DNA of 11,584 nt from Enterobacteriaceae bacterium (GCA_022712475.1 JALAGK010000363.1:1-11584), one strand, 5' to 3'. Shown: positions 1 to 7,789, counted from the stretch's first letter. Translations and numbers: made by a program. The notes: generated by a model from the sequence alone, not told the origin.

Positions 1-26
1 GATTATCCCGACATCCAGGAGCAGTT

Positions 27-2474
27 ATGAGTAATGCGGATAACAAAATGACAGAGCAGTTATTACAGTCTTGTGTCAGCCGTCGTCGCCTGGTGAAAGC
101 CACTGCGCTTGGCGGCCTGGCCAGTGCCAGCGGTGCTTTCGGCTTGCCTTTCATCCAAACGGCACAAGCCAGTCCTGTTCCCCACCAGCCTGAAGAAAAA
201 GTCGTCTGGAGTGCATGTACCGTTAACTGCGGCAGCCGCTGCCCGTTACGGATGCATATTGTCGATGGCGAAATAAAATATGTCGAAACCGATAATACCG
301 GTGCGGATATTTATGGCGATAAACATCAGGTCAGAGCCTGCCTGCGCGGGCGCTCTATGCGCCGACGGGTCTATAACCCGGACAGGCTGAAATACCCCAT
401 GCTCAGAACCGGTAAGCGCGGAGAAGGCAAATTTAAGCGCATCAGCTGGGAAGAGGCATTTGACTTAATCAGCAACAATCTGCAGCGCATTATCAAAGAC
501 TATGGCAACGAAGCCATTTATCTTAATTACGGCACCGGCGCATTAGGCGGTACTGTTGCCCGCTCCTGGCCACCGGCCAATTCACCGGTCGCACGCCTGA
601 TGAACTGCGTCGGTGGTTATCTTAACCATTACGGCACCTACAGCACAGCGCAAATCAGCTGCGCTATGCCCTACACCTACGGCAGCGGCGACGGTAACAG
701 CATTTCAGATATCGAGAACTCAAAACTGGTGGTGCTGTTTGGTAATAACCCGGCCGAAACGCGCATGAGCGGTGGCGGCATAACCTACCAGTTACAGCAG
801 GCGCGCGAACGCTCCAACGCCCGCATGATCGTTATCGATCCGCGCTACACCGACACCGCTGCCGGGCGTGAAGATGAATGGATCCCGATTCGCCCAGGTA
901 CGGATGCCGCACTGGTCGCCGGTCTCGCCCACGTTCTGATTACCGAGAATATGGTCGACCAGGCGTTTCTTGATAAATACTGCGTGGGTTACGACGAGAA
1001 AACGCTGCCGCCAGACGCCCCCGCAAACAGCCATTACAAGGCCTACATTATGGGCCAGGGCGCAGACAACACGGAAAAAACGCCGCAGTGGGCGTCTGCC
1101 ATTACCGGTATCCCGGCAGATAAAATCATTAAGCTGGCGCGCGAAATCGGTAGCGCTAAACCGGCTTATATCGCCCAGGGCTGGGGTCCACAGCGCCACG
1201 CCAACGGTGAGCTGACCGCCCGTGCGATTGCCATGCTGCCGATTTTAACCGGCAATGTCGGCATTGCTGGCGGCAACACTGGCGCACGCGAGGGCAGTTA
1301 CGCCATTCCGTTTGAACGCATGCCGGTACTGGAAAACCCGGTAAAAGCCAGCATCTCGGTGTTCCTGTGGACCGATGCCATTGAGCGTGGGCCAGAAATG
1401 ACCGCCACCGCTGACGGCGTGCGCGGCAAAGACAAGCTCGATGTGCCAATTAAATTTATCTGGAACTACGCCAGCAACTCGCTGGTTAACCAGCATTCAG
1501 ACATCAATAAAACCCACGCCATTTTGCAGGACGACAAGAAGTGCGAAATGATTGTGGTCATTGATAACCACATGACCTCATCGGCGAAATATGCCGACCT
1601 GCTGCTGCCGGACTGCACCGCCTCTGAGCAGATGGATTTTTGCATGGATGGCTACACCAGCAACCTCGGTTATGCCATTTTCGCAAGCCAGGCCATCAAG
1701 CCACGCTTTGAGTGCCGCACGGTTTATGACATGTGCACCGAAATTGCACGCCGCATGAACGTGGAGCAACAGTTCACCGAAGGCAGAACCCAGGAAGAGT
1801 GGCTGCGCCATCTTTACGACCAGACAAAGGCCAACAACATTCCGGATTTACCGTCCTTCGAGGCGTTTCGCGAGCAGGGTATTTTCAAAATGATGGACCC
1901 GCGCGGCCATTTCGTGGCGCACAAAGCCTTCCGTGAAGACCCGGATGCAAATCCGCTGAAAACACCGTCCGGCAAAATTGAAATCTACTCTTCACGTCTG
2001 GCGGAACTGGCGCGTACCTGGCAACTGCCGCAGGGCGATGTAATCGATCCGCTTCCGGTTTATTCCCCGGGTTTTGAAAGCCATCTCGACCCGCTGACTA
2101 AAAAGTATCCGCTACAAATGTGCGGCTTCCATTACAAATCACGCGTGCACTCCACCTACGGTAACGTCGATGTGCTTAAGGCGGCATGCCGACAGGAAAT
2201 GTGGATAAACCCCATAGACGCGCACGAAAGAGGGATTAATAACGGCGATCTGGTGAGCATCTTTAACGATCGTGGCGAGATCCGCATTAACGCAAAAGTT
2301 ACGCCGCGTATTATTCCGGGCGTGGTCGCACTCGGTGAAGGTGCCTGGTACGCCCCGGATGCTAATGGCGTTGACCACGGCGGCAGCATGAACGTTATCA
2401 CCACGCAGCGCCCTTCTCCTCTGGCGAAAGGCAACCCGCAGCACACCAACCTTGTTGATGTGAAGAAAGCATAA
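27..2474 (+). CDS. dmsA: Anaerobic dimethyl sulfoxide reductase, catalytic molybdopterin subunit DmsA
   Basis: Catalytic subunit of DMSO reductase, which reduces DMSO and related S- and N-oxides with a bis-MGD molybdenum cofactor during anaerobic respiration. The 815-residue protein matches E. coli DmsA (about 814) along its whole length. A Tat signal is visible: SRRRLVK at residues 18-24, a hydrophobic stretch, then AQA at 46-48 as the likely cleavage site. The FS0 iron-sulfur cluster cysteines are C64, C68, C72 and C105. The molybdenum ligand is the serine of the YST motif, S206. A ribosome binding site (AGGAG, 17-21) precedes the ATG. dmsB follows 11 bases after the stop, so they form an operon. 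Only 26 bases lie upstream, so the promoter and any FNR or NarL sites are outside the window. The segment around residues 210-222 differs most from E. coli. The paralogues YnfE/YnfF are alternatives, but similarity to DmsA and the dmsB/dmsC neighbours favour dmsA. Confidence 0.96.
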   Translation: MSNADNKMTEQLLQSCVSRRRLVKATALGGLASASGAFGLPFIQTAQASPVPHQPEEKVVWSACTVNCGSRCPLRMHIVDGEIKYVETDNTGADIYGDKHQVRACLRGRSMRRRVYNPDRLKYPMLRTGKRGEGKFKRISWEEAFDLISNNLQRIIKDYGNEAIYLNYGTGALGGTVARSWPPANSPVARLMNCVGGYLNHYGTYSTAQISCAMPYTYGSGDGNSISDIENSKLVVLFGNNPAETRMSGGGITYQLQQARERSNARMIVIDPRYTDTAAGREDEWIPIRPGTDAALVAGLAHVLITENMVDQAFLDKYCVGYDEKTLPPDAPANSHYKAYIMGQGADNTEKTPQWASAITGIPADKIIKLAREIGSAKPAYIAQGWGPQRHANGELTARAIAMLPILTGNVGIAGGNTGAREGSYAIPFERMPVLENPVKASISVFLWTDAIERGPEMTATADGVRGKDKLDVPIKFIWNYASNSLVNQHSDINKTHAILQDDKKCEMIVVIDNHMTSSAKYADLLLPDCTASEQMDFCMDGYTSNLGYAIFASQAIKPRFECRTVYDMCTEIARRMNVEQQFTEGRTQEEWLRHLYDQTKANNIPDLPSFEAFREQGIFKMMDPRGHFVAHKAFREDPDANPLKTPSGKIEIYSSRLAELARTWQLPQGDVIDPLPVYSPGFESHLDPLTKKYPLQMCGFHYKSRVHSTYGNVDVLKAACRQEMWINPIDAHERGINNGDLVSIFNDRGEIRINAKVTPRIIPGVVALGEGAWYAPDANGVDHGGSMNVITTQRPSPLAKGNPQHTNLVDVKKA

Positions 2475-2485
2475 GGAAGCGCACA

Positions 2486-3103
2486 ATGACTACGCAATAT
2501 GGCTTTTATATTGATTCTGCGCGTTGCACGGGCTGCAAAACCTGTGAGCTCGCATGTAAGGACTACAAAGACTTAACCCCGGATGTGAGCTTTCGCCGCA
2601 TTTATGAATATGCGGGCGGCTCGTGGCAACAAGACAATAACGTCTGGCATCACGACGTGTTTGCCTATTACCTCTCCATTGCCTGCAACCATTGCGAAGA
2701 TCCGGCCTGTACCAAAGTGTGCCCCAGCGGAGCCATGCACAAACGCGAGGACGGCTTTGTTGTCGTGAACGAAGAGGTATGCATCGGCTGTCGCTATTGC
2801 CATATGGCCTGCCCTTATGGCGCACCGCAGTATGACGCCACCAAAGGCCACATGACCAAGTGTGACGGCTGTTATTCCCGCGTCGCTGAAGGCAAAAAAC
2901 CGATGTGTGTAGAATCGTGCCCACTGAGGGCGCTGGACTTTGGTCCCATTGACGAACTGCGGGAAAAACACGGCACACTCGCTGAAGTTGCGCCGCTACC
3001 GGCAGCACATTTCACTCGCCCTTGCATTGTGATTAAGCCCAACGCAAACAGCCGCCCGACCGGTGACAGAACCGGTTCTCTGGCAAACCCAAAGGAGGTG
3101 TAA
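2486..3103 (+). CDS. dmsB: DMSO reductase iron-sulfur electron-transfer subunit DmsB
   Basis: Carries electrons from the membrane anchor DmsC to the molybdenum subunit DmsA through four [4Fe-4S] clusters. The product is 205 residues, the same length as E. coli DmsB and nearly identical in the cluster regions. All sixteen ligand cysteines are visible in four groups: C14/C17/C20/C24, C67/C70/C75/C79, C99/C102/C105/C109 and C126/C129/C141/C145. C102 is the cluster residue studied in E. coli. There is no signal peptide, as expected for a protein that reaches the periplasm by hitch-hiking with the Tat-exported DmsA. The ATG is preceded by AAGGAAG, which overlaps the dmsA stop codon, suggesting translational coupling. 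dmsC starts one base after its stop. Confidence 0.97.
   Translation: MTTQYGFYIDSARCTGCKTCELACKDYKDLTPDVSFRRIYEYAGGSWQQDNNVWHHDVFAYYLSIACNHCEDPACTKVCPSGAMHKREDGFVVVNEEVCIGCRYCHMACPYGAPQYDATKGHMTKCDGCYSRVAEGKKPMCVESCPLRALDFGPIDELREKHGTLAEVAPLPAAHFTRPCIVIKPNANSRPTGDRTGSLANPKEV
3091..3100 (+). promoter_or_regulatory. Strong ribosome binding site fixing the dmsC start
   Basis: AAAGGAGGTG is a near-perfect Shine-Dalgarno sequence inside the last codons of dmsB, 4 bases before the ATG at 3105. It decides the dmsC start in favour of 3105 over the in-frame GTG at 3063, which lies inside dmsB. Confidence 0.85.
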
Positions 3104-3104
3104 C

Positions 3105-3953
3105 ATGGGACACGGATGGAGCGAATGGCCGTTAATCATTTTTACCGTGTTTGGACAGTGCGTGGCTGGCGGGTTTATCGTGATGGCCGCAGCACTCCTG
3201 ACTCGCGAGGGGCAAGCGCTGCGCCAGCGCATTCTGGTAGCCATGCTGGGGCTGTGGGTGGCAATGGGGCTGGGCTTTGTGGCCTCGACCCTTCACCTTG
3301 GTTCGCCGCTGCGCGCTTTCAACGCGTTAAATCAGGTTGGCAGTTCAGCACTGAGTAATGAAATCGCCAGCGGCGCGCTGTTCTTCGCCCTTGGCGGCCT
3401 GTGGTGGCTGCTCAGTCTGCTCAACCGCCTGCCCGCCGCGCTCGATAAAGGGTGGATGGTGCTTAACGCCTTGTTAGGCCTGGTGATGGTGTGGATGATG
3501 GCACGCGTATACAACAGCATTGAGACCATCCCTACATGGAACTCAGTCTGGACCCCGGTGCACTTTTTCCTGACGGCATTTATTGGTGGTCCACTGTTTG
3601 GCTTACTACTGCTACGCCTGGCCGGTTTCACCTGCCGCCCACGTGGGCTGGCATATGTGGTGGTCGCGGCCGTAGTGGTGAGCATTGCAGCCGTGCTGAT
3701 GCAAACGGCGGAGCTCGCGGGCATCGCGACCTCAGTCAAGCAGGCGCTGACGCTTATCCCGAATTACGGTGCCATGATGGCGGCACGTGTTGTACTACTG
3801 GCTGTCGCGCTCGCCCTGTGGCTGGTGCCGCAGTGCGCAGGCAAAGATGCCAGCGTATCGGCGCTGAGTCTTGCGCTACTGCTGGCCGTACTTGCCGAAG
3901 TGCTTGGCCGCTGTGTGTTCTACGGCCTGCACATGACCTCAGGCGTGCTGTAA
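3105..3953 (+). CDS. dmsC: DMSO reductase membrane anchor subunit DmsC
   Basis: Integral inner-membrane anchor that binds and oxidises menaquinol and passes electrons to DmsB. From the ATG at 3105 the protein has 282 residues, slightly shorter than E. coli DmsC (about 287) at the C-terminus. It begins MGHGWSEWPLIIFTVFGQCV, closely matching E. coli. Several hydrophobic segments run through the whole protein, consistent with the eight-helix topology of the family. H64 (in the LHLGSP motif) and E86 (in SNEIASG) correspond to E. coli H65 and E87, which are implicated in quinol binding. It is the last gene of the dmsABC operon, and an intrinsic terminator begins 11 bases after the stop. No frameshift or truncation is seen. 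Confidence 0.95.
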   Translation: MGHGWSEWPLIIFTVFGQCVAGGFIVMAAALLTREGQALRQRILVAMLGLWVAMGLGFVASTLHLGSPLRAFNALNQVGSSALSNEIASGALFFALGGLWWLLSLLNRLPAALDKGWMVLNALLGLVMVWMMARVYNSIETIPTWNSVWTPVHFFLTAFIGGPLFGLLLLRLAGFTCRPRGLAYVVVAAVVVSIAAVLMQTAELAGIATSVKQALTLIPNYGAMMAARVVLLAVALALWLVPQCAGKDASVSALSLALLLAVLAEVLGRCVFYGLHMTSGVL

Positions 3954-3961
3954 TTAAACGC

Positions 3962-3990
3962 AAAAAGCCCTCTTCGGAGGGCTTCTTTCT
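3962..3990. terminator. Bidirectional intrinsic terminator between dmsC and the RidA-family gene
   Basis: A perfect 8-bp stem (3965-3972 with 3977-3984) closes a TTCG tetraloop. On the + strand it is followed by CTTTCT and ends dmsABC. On the - strand it is followed by a run of five T (complement of 3962-3966, overlapping the stem) and ends the convergent RidA-family gene, whose stop codon is at 4013. Confidence 0.88.
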
Positions 3991-4012
3991 GTGCTCAACC
4001 CTGCGCGACAGG

Positions 4013-4387
4013 CTATGCCAGCGCAATCACCGCTTCAACCTCAATGAGCAAATCCGGCTGAATAAGACCGGAAACTTCCACCATGGTGCAGGCCGGAAAA
4101 TGCCCGGCAAAGAATTTCAGCAGCAGTCCACGAATGTTCTCCAGCTGGCTGATATCGCGCAGGAAAATAGTGAGTTTAATCAGATCAACCTGGCTGCGCT
4201 GCTCATGAGAGAGGATAGCGGCAATCTGGCGCAACACTTCCGTTGCCTGCTCTTCAAGGCTGCCCGCCTGCACGTCAGTGTTCGCCGCCGTCAGCCCGGA
4301 CACATACAGTGTATCGTGATGGCGCACGGCGTGAACATAGGGCCCCGCAGCACGCGGCAGCTGCGAGTAGGTTTTACTGGTAGTCAA
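4013..4387 (-). CDS. RidA-family (YjgF/YER057c/UK114) protein lacking the catalytic arginine
   Basis: A 124-residue single-domain protein of the RidA/YjgF fold, which forms trimers. True RidA hydrolyses reactive enamine/imine intermediates released by PLP enzymes. The family signature is clear: GPY at 15-17, YVSG at 28-31, and a C-terminal FPACTMVEV...IEVEAVIAL block. However, the arginine that binds the substrate carboxylate (R105 in E. coli RidA, in FPARSCVEV) is Cys100 here. Y17 and E116, matching E. coli Y17 and E120, are kept. Loss of the arginine is typical of the Rid4-Rid7 subfamilies, whose functions are mostly unknown, so deaminase activity should not be assumed. The start is a TTG with AGGAG 7 bases upstream; no ATG lies in a sensible place. 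The gene is convergent with dmsC and stands alone between two terminators, so it is probably monocistronic. Confidence 0.87.
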   Translation of the reverse strand: MTTSKTYSQLPRAAGPYVHAVRHHDTLYVSGLTAANTDVQAGSLEEQATEVLRQIAAILSHEQRSQVDLIKLTIFLRDISQLENIRGLLLKFFAGHFPACTMVEVSGLIQPDLLIEVEAVIALA

Positions 4388-4394
4388 AAGTTAT

Positions 4395-4399
4395 CTCCT
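4395..4399 (-). promoter_or_regulatory. Ribosome binding site supporting the TTG start of the RidA-family gene
   Basis: Read on the - strand this is AGGAG, 7 bases before the TTG at 4387-4385. Because no nearby in-frame ATG gives the complete conserved N-terminus, this site decides the TTG start. Confidence 0.7.
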
Positions 4400-4596
4400 G
4401 TGCGCAAGGCGTCAAAAATTTCTGCCCTGTAACTTAGTCAAACATACGCCTGCGGTCACGCCTTTTTGGTAACTCGGCAGCTTTTGGACGTTATATGAGG
4501 ATTTGCGAGAAAATGCGACGTCAAAACGGGCTTTACGCTGTGCACTACTCACCCGGAACGCAGTCTACAAGACCACGGATATCAAGGCACGTTGAT
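4400..4596. other. Non-coding spacer upstream of the RidA-family gene
   Basis: No convincing reading frame is seen here. It must hold the promoter of the - strand RidA-family gene. A TATAAC hexamer on the - strand (4490-4495) is a possible -10 box, but no good -35 lies at the right distance. A TTGACT on the - strand near 4433-4438 has no good -10. The sequence GTCAAA occurs at about 4411 and 4437 as a short direct repeat of unknown meaning. Confidence 0.4.
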
Positions 4597-4633
4597 AAAA
4601 AAACGGCGCTGCAGTCAGGCAGCGCCGTTTTAT
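4597..4633 (-). terminator. Intrinsic terminator of gss
   Basis: A perfect 12-bp inverted repeat (4601-4612 with 4619-4630) with a 6-base loop begins 18 bases past the gss stop codon. On the - strand it is followed by TTTT (complement of 4597-4600), in addition to three T closing the stem, giving a run of seven T. The + strand side also has TTTTAT, so it may stop transcription in both directions. Confidence 0.92.
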
Positions 4634-4648
4634 CCCGCTAATGCGCTA

Positions 4649-6523
4649 TTACGACAAGAATTCGCTGTCTTTAAGCACAATTAACGGTTCAATATCGCTC
4701 TCTTTTTTTATTACCAGCGAGTCGTCACCGCGCAGGCACGCCCCGCCGTAGTTGCCGCCCACGGTGAAGGTGCAAACCTGCAGATACTTGCCGTCCACTT
4801 TCGGCAAGCACCACAGCTCCTGGTAGATAGTCTTGCGGTCCGTGAACTTGCCGCTGCTCTTATCCAGCACCTCATTATGGTGGCTGACCAGGTCGATATT
4901 GCTGCCGCAGCGCCCGGAAATCGGTTTTGCGGCGTAACCGGTTTTTGCCAGATGCTCGGTGACCTCAAAGTCGGTATCAAGCAGATACGGATGATTCGGG
5001 AACAGCGACCACAGCACCGGCAAAATGGCTTTGTTACCGGGGATAACGGTCCACAGCGGCTCAAACACCAGCACTTCCGGGCGCAGCAATACATCAATTA
5101 AGCGCACTTCATTATGCGGATGGCCGGTACGAATCGGCACCGCCGCGTACTCGGTTTCGCTCACCTCACGCACCTGCTCAATCACCGTTTCCCACGCCCA
5201 GGTCTTCCACACGCAGTTAACCAGGCGACCATCGCCGTCAATTAACTGTCCGGTGGCATCCCAGTGCAGCTCGTCCAACCCGAAGAGGATCTTGCTCTCA
5301 AAACCGGCTTTAGTGAGCGCACGCTGCATAAACTGCGCGTGATAGTTCTCCTCGAGATCTTTGTCCTGCATGATGTGCACAAACGGGCGGGCACGGCTGT
5401 GTTGCCAGGCACCCACCAGCTCACCGAGCAGATCTTCTGCCGGGTTATGACCGCTGCCCTGGTAGGCCGCTTTAGCCCACTGCTCCAGAATCAGCCCGCC
5501 TTCCGTGTGGCAGGAGGCGGAATCGGCGTTGTACTCGTACACCTTGATGCCGCGCTCATCCATGCAAAAATCCATGCGCCCGGTAATCATATGGTGACGA
5601 CGACGCTGCCAGGACAGGCGCAGGCGCGGCCAGAGAATTTTCGGGATGTCGAACAGCGCCAGCAGGTTGTCATCTTTCATGACCTTATCGGTGGCATGCA
5701 GATACATCAGGTGCATCTCGTTGGTGGCCTTAATCAGCTCCTGCTCGGCACTCTCAGAGATGGTGAAATAACGGTAAGGGTTCTGGTTAATCACCTGGCC
5801 GTTGGCATCCACATAGGCTTTTTGCAGCGGGTCGGTTTCGTCTATCCACTTGCCGTCAAACTGGCCTTTGTTCTCAACGTGAGCGCAGTGAATAGCCAGC
5901 TCCTGCGGCGGCACAGTCGGGACAGGTTCACTGTATTGAGTGTCTGCCGTCTGGATCATCCAGCCAAGAATGGTGGTGTCGTCAAAGGTGTCATGGAGAA
6001 TGTAACGACCGTCTTTGACTTCAAGCGTTAACTCACGCGTCCACTGTTGGCCCGGCGGCATCGCATGATGTAAGACGTTTTGTTCGGCAATACGCACTTT
6101 ATTGCCCACAATCTGGGTGACTACCGCCACGTGGCCGGTTTTCTCAAATTCACCGCCGTTCTGCCAGATAAGCAATGCACCCGCAACCGGCGGGCGCTGG
6201 CAGCCATTGGCAAAGGCCTGCAACGGCAGAATATTGTCATTTACCACTTCACGCAGAAAGCGCAGAGAGAAGATTTCATAAGCCATGCCCACGTCAGTAA
6301 ACACGTAGCCATAGGTGAGGAATAAAAAGCGACGCGCGAACTCCACACACTGCCATTTGTAGCCCATATATTCGTTGCCGATATAGCTGCGAAACGAGGC
6401 GTCTTCAGGGTAGTTGTTGCGATCTAAGCTGCTGTAGTTAGAAGAATAAATGGCCACGCCGCCCGGCGCGTAGCCCAGTAAGGTGCCAAACGGGGCGTCG
6501 GTACTGCTTGTTCCTGTGCTCAT
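4649..6523 (-). CDS. gss: Bifunctional glutathionylspermidine synthetase/amidase
   Basis: Makes glutathionylspermidine from glutathione, spermidine and ATP (C-terminal synthetase) and hydrolyses it back (N-terminal amidase). It acts in the cytoplasm in polyamine and thiol redox balance. The 624-residue product aligns along its whole length with E. coli Gss (619). The N-terminal CHAP-type cysteine amidase domain covers about residues 1-200, with the expected catalytic residues C59 (in KWQCVEF), H131 (TGHVAV) and E147 (RIAEQN). The ATP-grasp-like synthetase domain follows, with conserved blocks such as GRMDFCMDERG, YEYNADSASCHTEGG, GRCGSNIDLVSHH and TFTVGGNYGG. The C-terminus ends VLKDSEFLS, a few residues longer than E. 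coli. The ATG at 6523 has AGGCAGG upstream. The gene is monocistronic, with its own terminator, and diverges from the acetyltransferase gene. Confidence 0.96.
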   Translation of the reverse strand: MSTGTSSTDAPFGTLLGYAPGGVAIYSSNYSSLDRNNYPEDASFRSYIGNEYMGYKWQCVEFARRFLFLTYGYVFTDVGMAYEIFSLRFLREVVNDNILPLQAFANGCQRPPVAGALLIWQNGGEFEKTGHVAVVTQIVGNKVRIAEQNVLHHAMPPGQQWTRELTLEVKDGRYILHDTFDDTTILGWMIQTADTQYSEPVPTVPPQELAIHCAHVENKGQFDGKWIDETDPLQKAYVDANGQVINQNPYRYFTISESAEQELIKATNEMHLMYLHATDKVMKDDNLLALFDIPKILWPRLRLSWQRRRHHMITGRMDFCMDERGIKVYEYNADSASCHTEGGLILEQWAKAAYQGSGHNPAEDLLGELVGAWQHSRARPFVHIMQDKDLEENYHAQFMQRALTKAGFESKILFGLDELHWDATGQLIDGDGRLVNCVWKTWAWETVIEQVREVSETEYAAVPIRTGHPHNEVRLIDVLLRPEVLVFEPLWTVIPGNKAILPVLWSLFPNHPYLLDTDFEVTEHLAKTGYAAKPISGRCGSNIDLVSHHNEVLDKSSGKFTDRKTIYQELWCLPKVDGKYLQVCTFTVGGNYGGACLRGDDSLVIKKESDIEPLIVLKDSEFLS

Positions 6524-6739
6524 GAGCCTGCCTTTAAAATACTGCCTGCGCAGGGGGTTGCGAAGGTCCCCTCTTGTCCGCCGCGTCAGGCAAAAACGTC
6601 GGGTTATGATAGCACCGCTGACGTACCCGGGTAGCGGTGGTGGTGGCGAAAAGATGCGTTACGCGCCTGGCAATCTGGCGTGCCATTCCCGCCCAGCGCT
6701 GTAAACTGCGCTACAGATATCACTCAGAAAAGGAAAACG
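6524..6739. other. Divergent promoter region between gss and the GNAT gene
   Basis: This 216-base gap must carry the starts of both divergent transcripts. On the + strand a TATGAT (6605-6610) resembles a sigma-70 -10 box but lacks a clear -35. On the - strand a TATTTT lies just upstream of gss but would leave a very short leader. An inverted repeat at 6613-6639 and a shorter one (CTGTA 6699-6703, TACAG 6712-6716) could be operators or RNA hairpins. I recognise no known regulator site. Confidence 0.4.
6613..6639. repeat. Inverted repeat in the gss/GNAT intergenic region
   Basis: CACCGCT (6613-6619) is exactly complementary to AGCGGTG (6633-6639). The centre contains the 10-bp palindrome TACCCGGGTA (6624-6633). 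It lies just after the -10-like TATGAT at 6605-6610, so it would fall at the start of a GNAT transcript from there. Confidence 0.45.
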
Positions 6740-7261
6740 ATGACACCACTACCTGACGGCTACCGGCTGCGGCGCGCCAGCGCGGCGGATTTCGCGGCGC
6801 TGAACGCCATTGAACAAGCGTCTACTCGCATTTTCCCGCCGGGGTTTCTGCCCGATGACGTGCTTAACGACAAACTGCCATGGCGCGTACTGGAGCAAGC
6901 GCGGCAGCAGGATATGTTGTGGCTGGCGCAAAACGCCGGGGGCACGCCGGTAGGCTATGTGGTGCTGGAAGATCATGACGGGGTGACGCTGCTGGCACAG
7001 ATTGATGTACATCCGGCGCACGGTCGCCGTGGGCTGGGTGCGGCGCTGGTTAACCACGCACTCGCACAGGCGAAGGCGCGAAGTGTTAACGAAGTCTGGC
7101 TTACCACGTTTTCAAACATACCCTGGAATGCACCTTTTTATCAAAAGCTGGGGTTTTGTCTGGTAAACGATGCCACCGTGCCGCAGGTTATCCGGGACAT
7201 ACTGAGTGAAGAGCGCGCCCGAGGTATGCGCGAACGTGTAGCAATGCGGTACAAAAATTAG
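6740..7261 (+). CDS. GNAT-family N-acetyltransferase
   Basis: A 173-residue GCN5-related acetyltransferase, expected to move an acetyl group from acetyl-CoA to an amine; the substrate cannot be read from the sequence. The acetyl-CoA binding motif A is seen at residues 87-104 (AQIDVHPAHGRRGLGAAL), following the beta-4 strand. A conserved C-terminal block PWNAPFYQKLGF lies at 128-139. At the first position of the usual Q/R-x-x-G-x-G/A motif the residue is Gly95, although Arg96 and Arg97 follow directly. The start at 6740 is chosen because AAAAGGAAAACG precedes the ATG and the protein then begins MTPLPDGYRLRRA, a typical GNAT beginning. An in-frame ATG at 6680 has no ribosome binding site and would add 20 unrelated residues. 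The gene diverges from gss; a functional link is not evident. Confidence 0.86.
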   Translation: MTPLPDGYRLRRASAADFAALNAIEQASTRIFPPGFLPDDVLNDKLPWRVLEQARQQDMLWLAQNAGGTPVGYVVLEDHDGVTLLAQIDVHPAHGRRGLGAALVNHALAQAKARSVNEVWLTTFSNIPWNAPFYQKLGFCLVNDATVPQVIRDILSEERARGMRERVAMRYKN

Positions 7262-7306
7262 GGTATTTCAGATAAAACCATCATTTCCTTAATTGTTTAT
7301 TCATGA

Positions 7307-7329
7307 CAGCGCGTTACCATAACGCGCTG
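7307..7329. repeat. Perfect 9-bp inverted repeat upstream of the DUF2628-type gene
   Basis: CAGCGCGTT (7307-7315) pairs perfectly with AACGCGCTG (7321-7329) across a 5-base loop. It could be a weak terminator for the GNAT gene (the following CTATAACCTTTT is a poor T-run) or an operator, since it directly abuts the promoter candidate at 7328-7336. Confidence 0.6.
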
Positions 7330-7336
7330 CTATAAC
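7328..7336 (+). promoter_or_regulatory. Candidate extended -10 promoter for the DUF2628-type gene
   Basis: TGCTATAAC fits an extended -10 element (TGN followed by TATAAC, five of six matches to TATAAT). No good -35 is seen, as extended -10 promoters can tolerate. It predicts a start near 7343 and a leader of about 22 bases. The preceding inverted repeat overlaps its first two bases. Confidence 0.4.
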
Positions 7337-7364
7337 CTTTTGATTTTGTTAAGGATGATTTTTT

Positions 7365-7781
7365 ATGGATACCTCTCACAGCAAACAGTACTCAGCGAAA
7401 TGGCAGGAACGCTTTGCGTTCTTTGATAAAAACGGTGCTCCGGGTACAGCCACTTATAAAAATGCTCTCAGGGCATTACCTTTCGGCAAACGTGTTCTGG
7501 TCAACAGCAACATTATTGCCTTCTTCTTCGGTTTTATTTATTTCTTCGTTTTAGGCCTGTGGCGTAAGAATCTCTCGCTTGTAGGTATTGCGGCAGTCCT
7601 TGGTCTCATCATGGGCGTGTTTGAAGGCATTACGGGCATTACGATACCGCGCGCTATTGATACCGGTACTAACGTCGCGCTGGCCCTGATGTGGAGCATG
7701 ACAGCAAACTACGCTTATTACCTCAAAGAAGTGAAAGGGTTAAACGGCTGGAACCCATTTGAAGGTTTTGGTAAATCATAA
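7365..7781 (+). CDS. Small DUF2628-type inner-membrane protein
   Basis: A 138-residue protein that I recognise as resembling the DUF2628 family (E. coli YigF/YigG are, as I recall, members). No function is established. The N-terminal 45 residues are polar, with the family-like start KWQERFAFFDKNGAPG (12-27). Hydrophobic segments at about 49-66, 71-90 and 103-119 look like three membrane helices, and the last 18 residues are polar. AAGGA (7351-7355) lies 9 bases before the ATG. It seems to be transcribed alone: an inverted repeat and promoter candidate lie upstream, and a hairpin plus a convergent operon lie downstream. Confidence 0.75.
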   Translation: MDTSHSKQYSAKWQERFAFFDKNGAPGTATYKNALRALPFGKRVLVNSNIIAFFFGFIYFFVLGLWRKNLSLVGIAAVLGLIMGVFEGITGITIPRAIDTGTNVALALMWSMTANYAYYLKEVKGLNGWNPFEGFGKS

Positions 7782-7789
7782 TTCCTGCG

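Noticed and set aside
3063..3104. Longer dmsC beginning at a GTG inside dmsB
   Set aside because: The strong Shine-Dalgarno at 3091-3100 and the match of the N-terminus to E. coli DmsC fix the start at 3105.
3536..4432. Open frame of 298 codons on the + strand across the end of dmsC and the RidA-family gene
   Set aside because: It runs through the terminator hairpin and overlaps two convergent conserved genes in other frames; it has no family features.
4411..4495. Possible sigma-70 promoter elements for the RidA-family gene (TTGACT and TATAAC on the - strand)
   Set aside because: Neither has a partner hexamer at a proper spacing, so no promoter call is justified.
5264..6031. Long open frame of 255 codons on the + strand inside gss
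   Set aside because: It is antisense to a highly conserved part of gss, has no recognisable family features, and is explained by the codon bias of the real gene.
6680..6739. Longer GNAT protein from the ATG at 6680
   Set aside because: There is no ribosome binding site and the extra 20 residues do not look like a GNAT N-terminus; a good site precedes the ATG at 6740.
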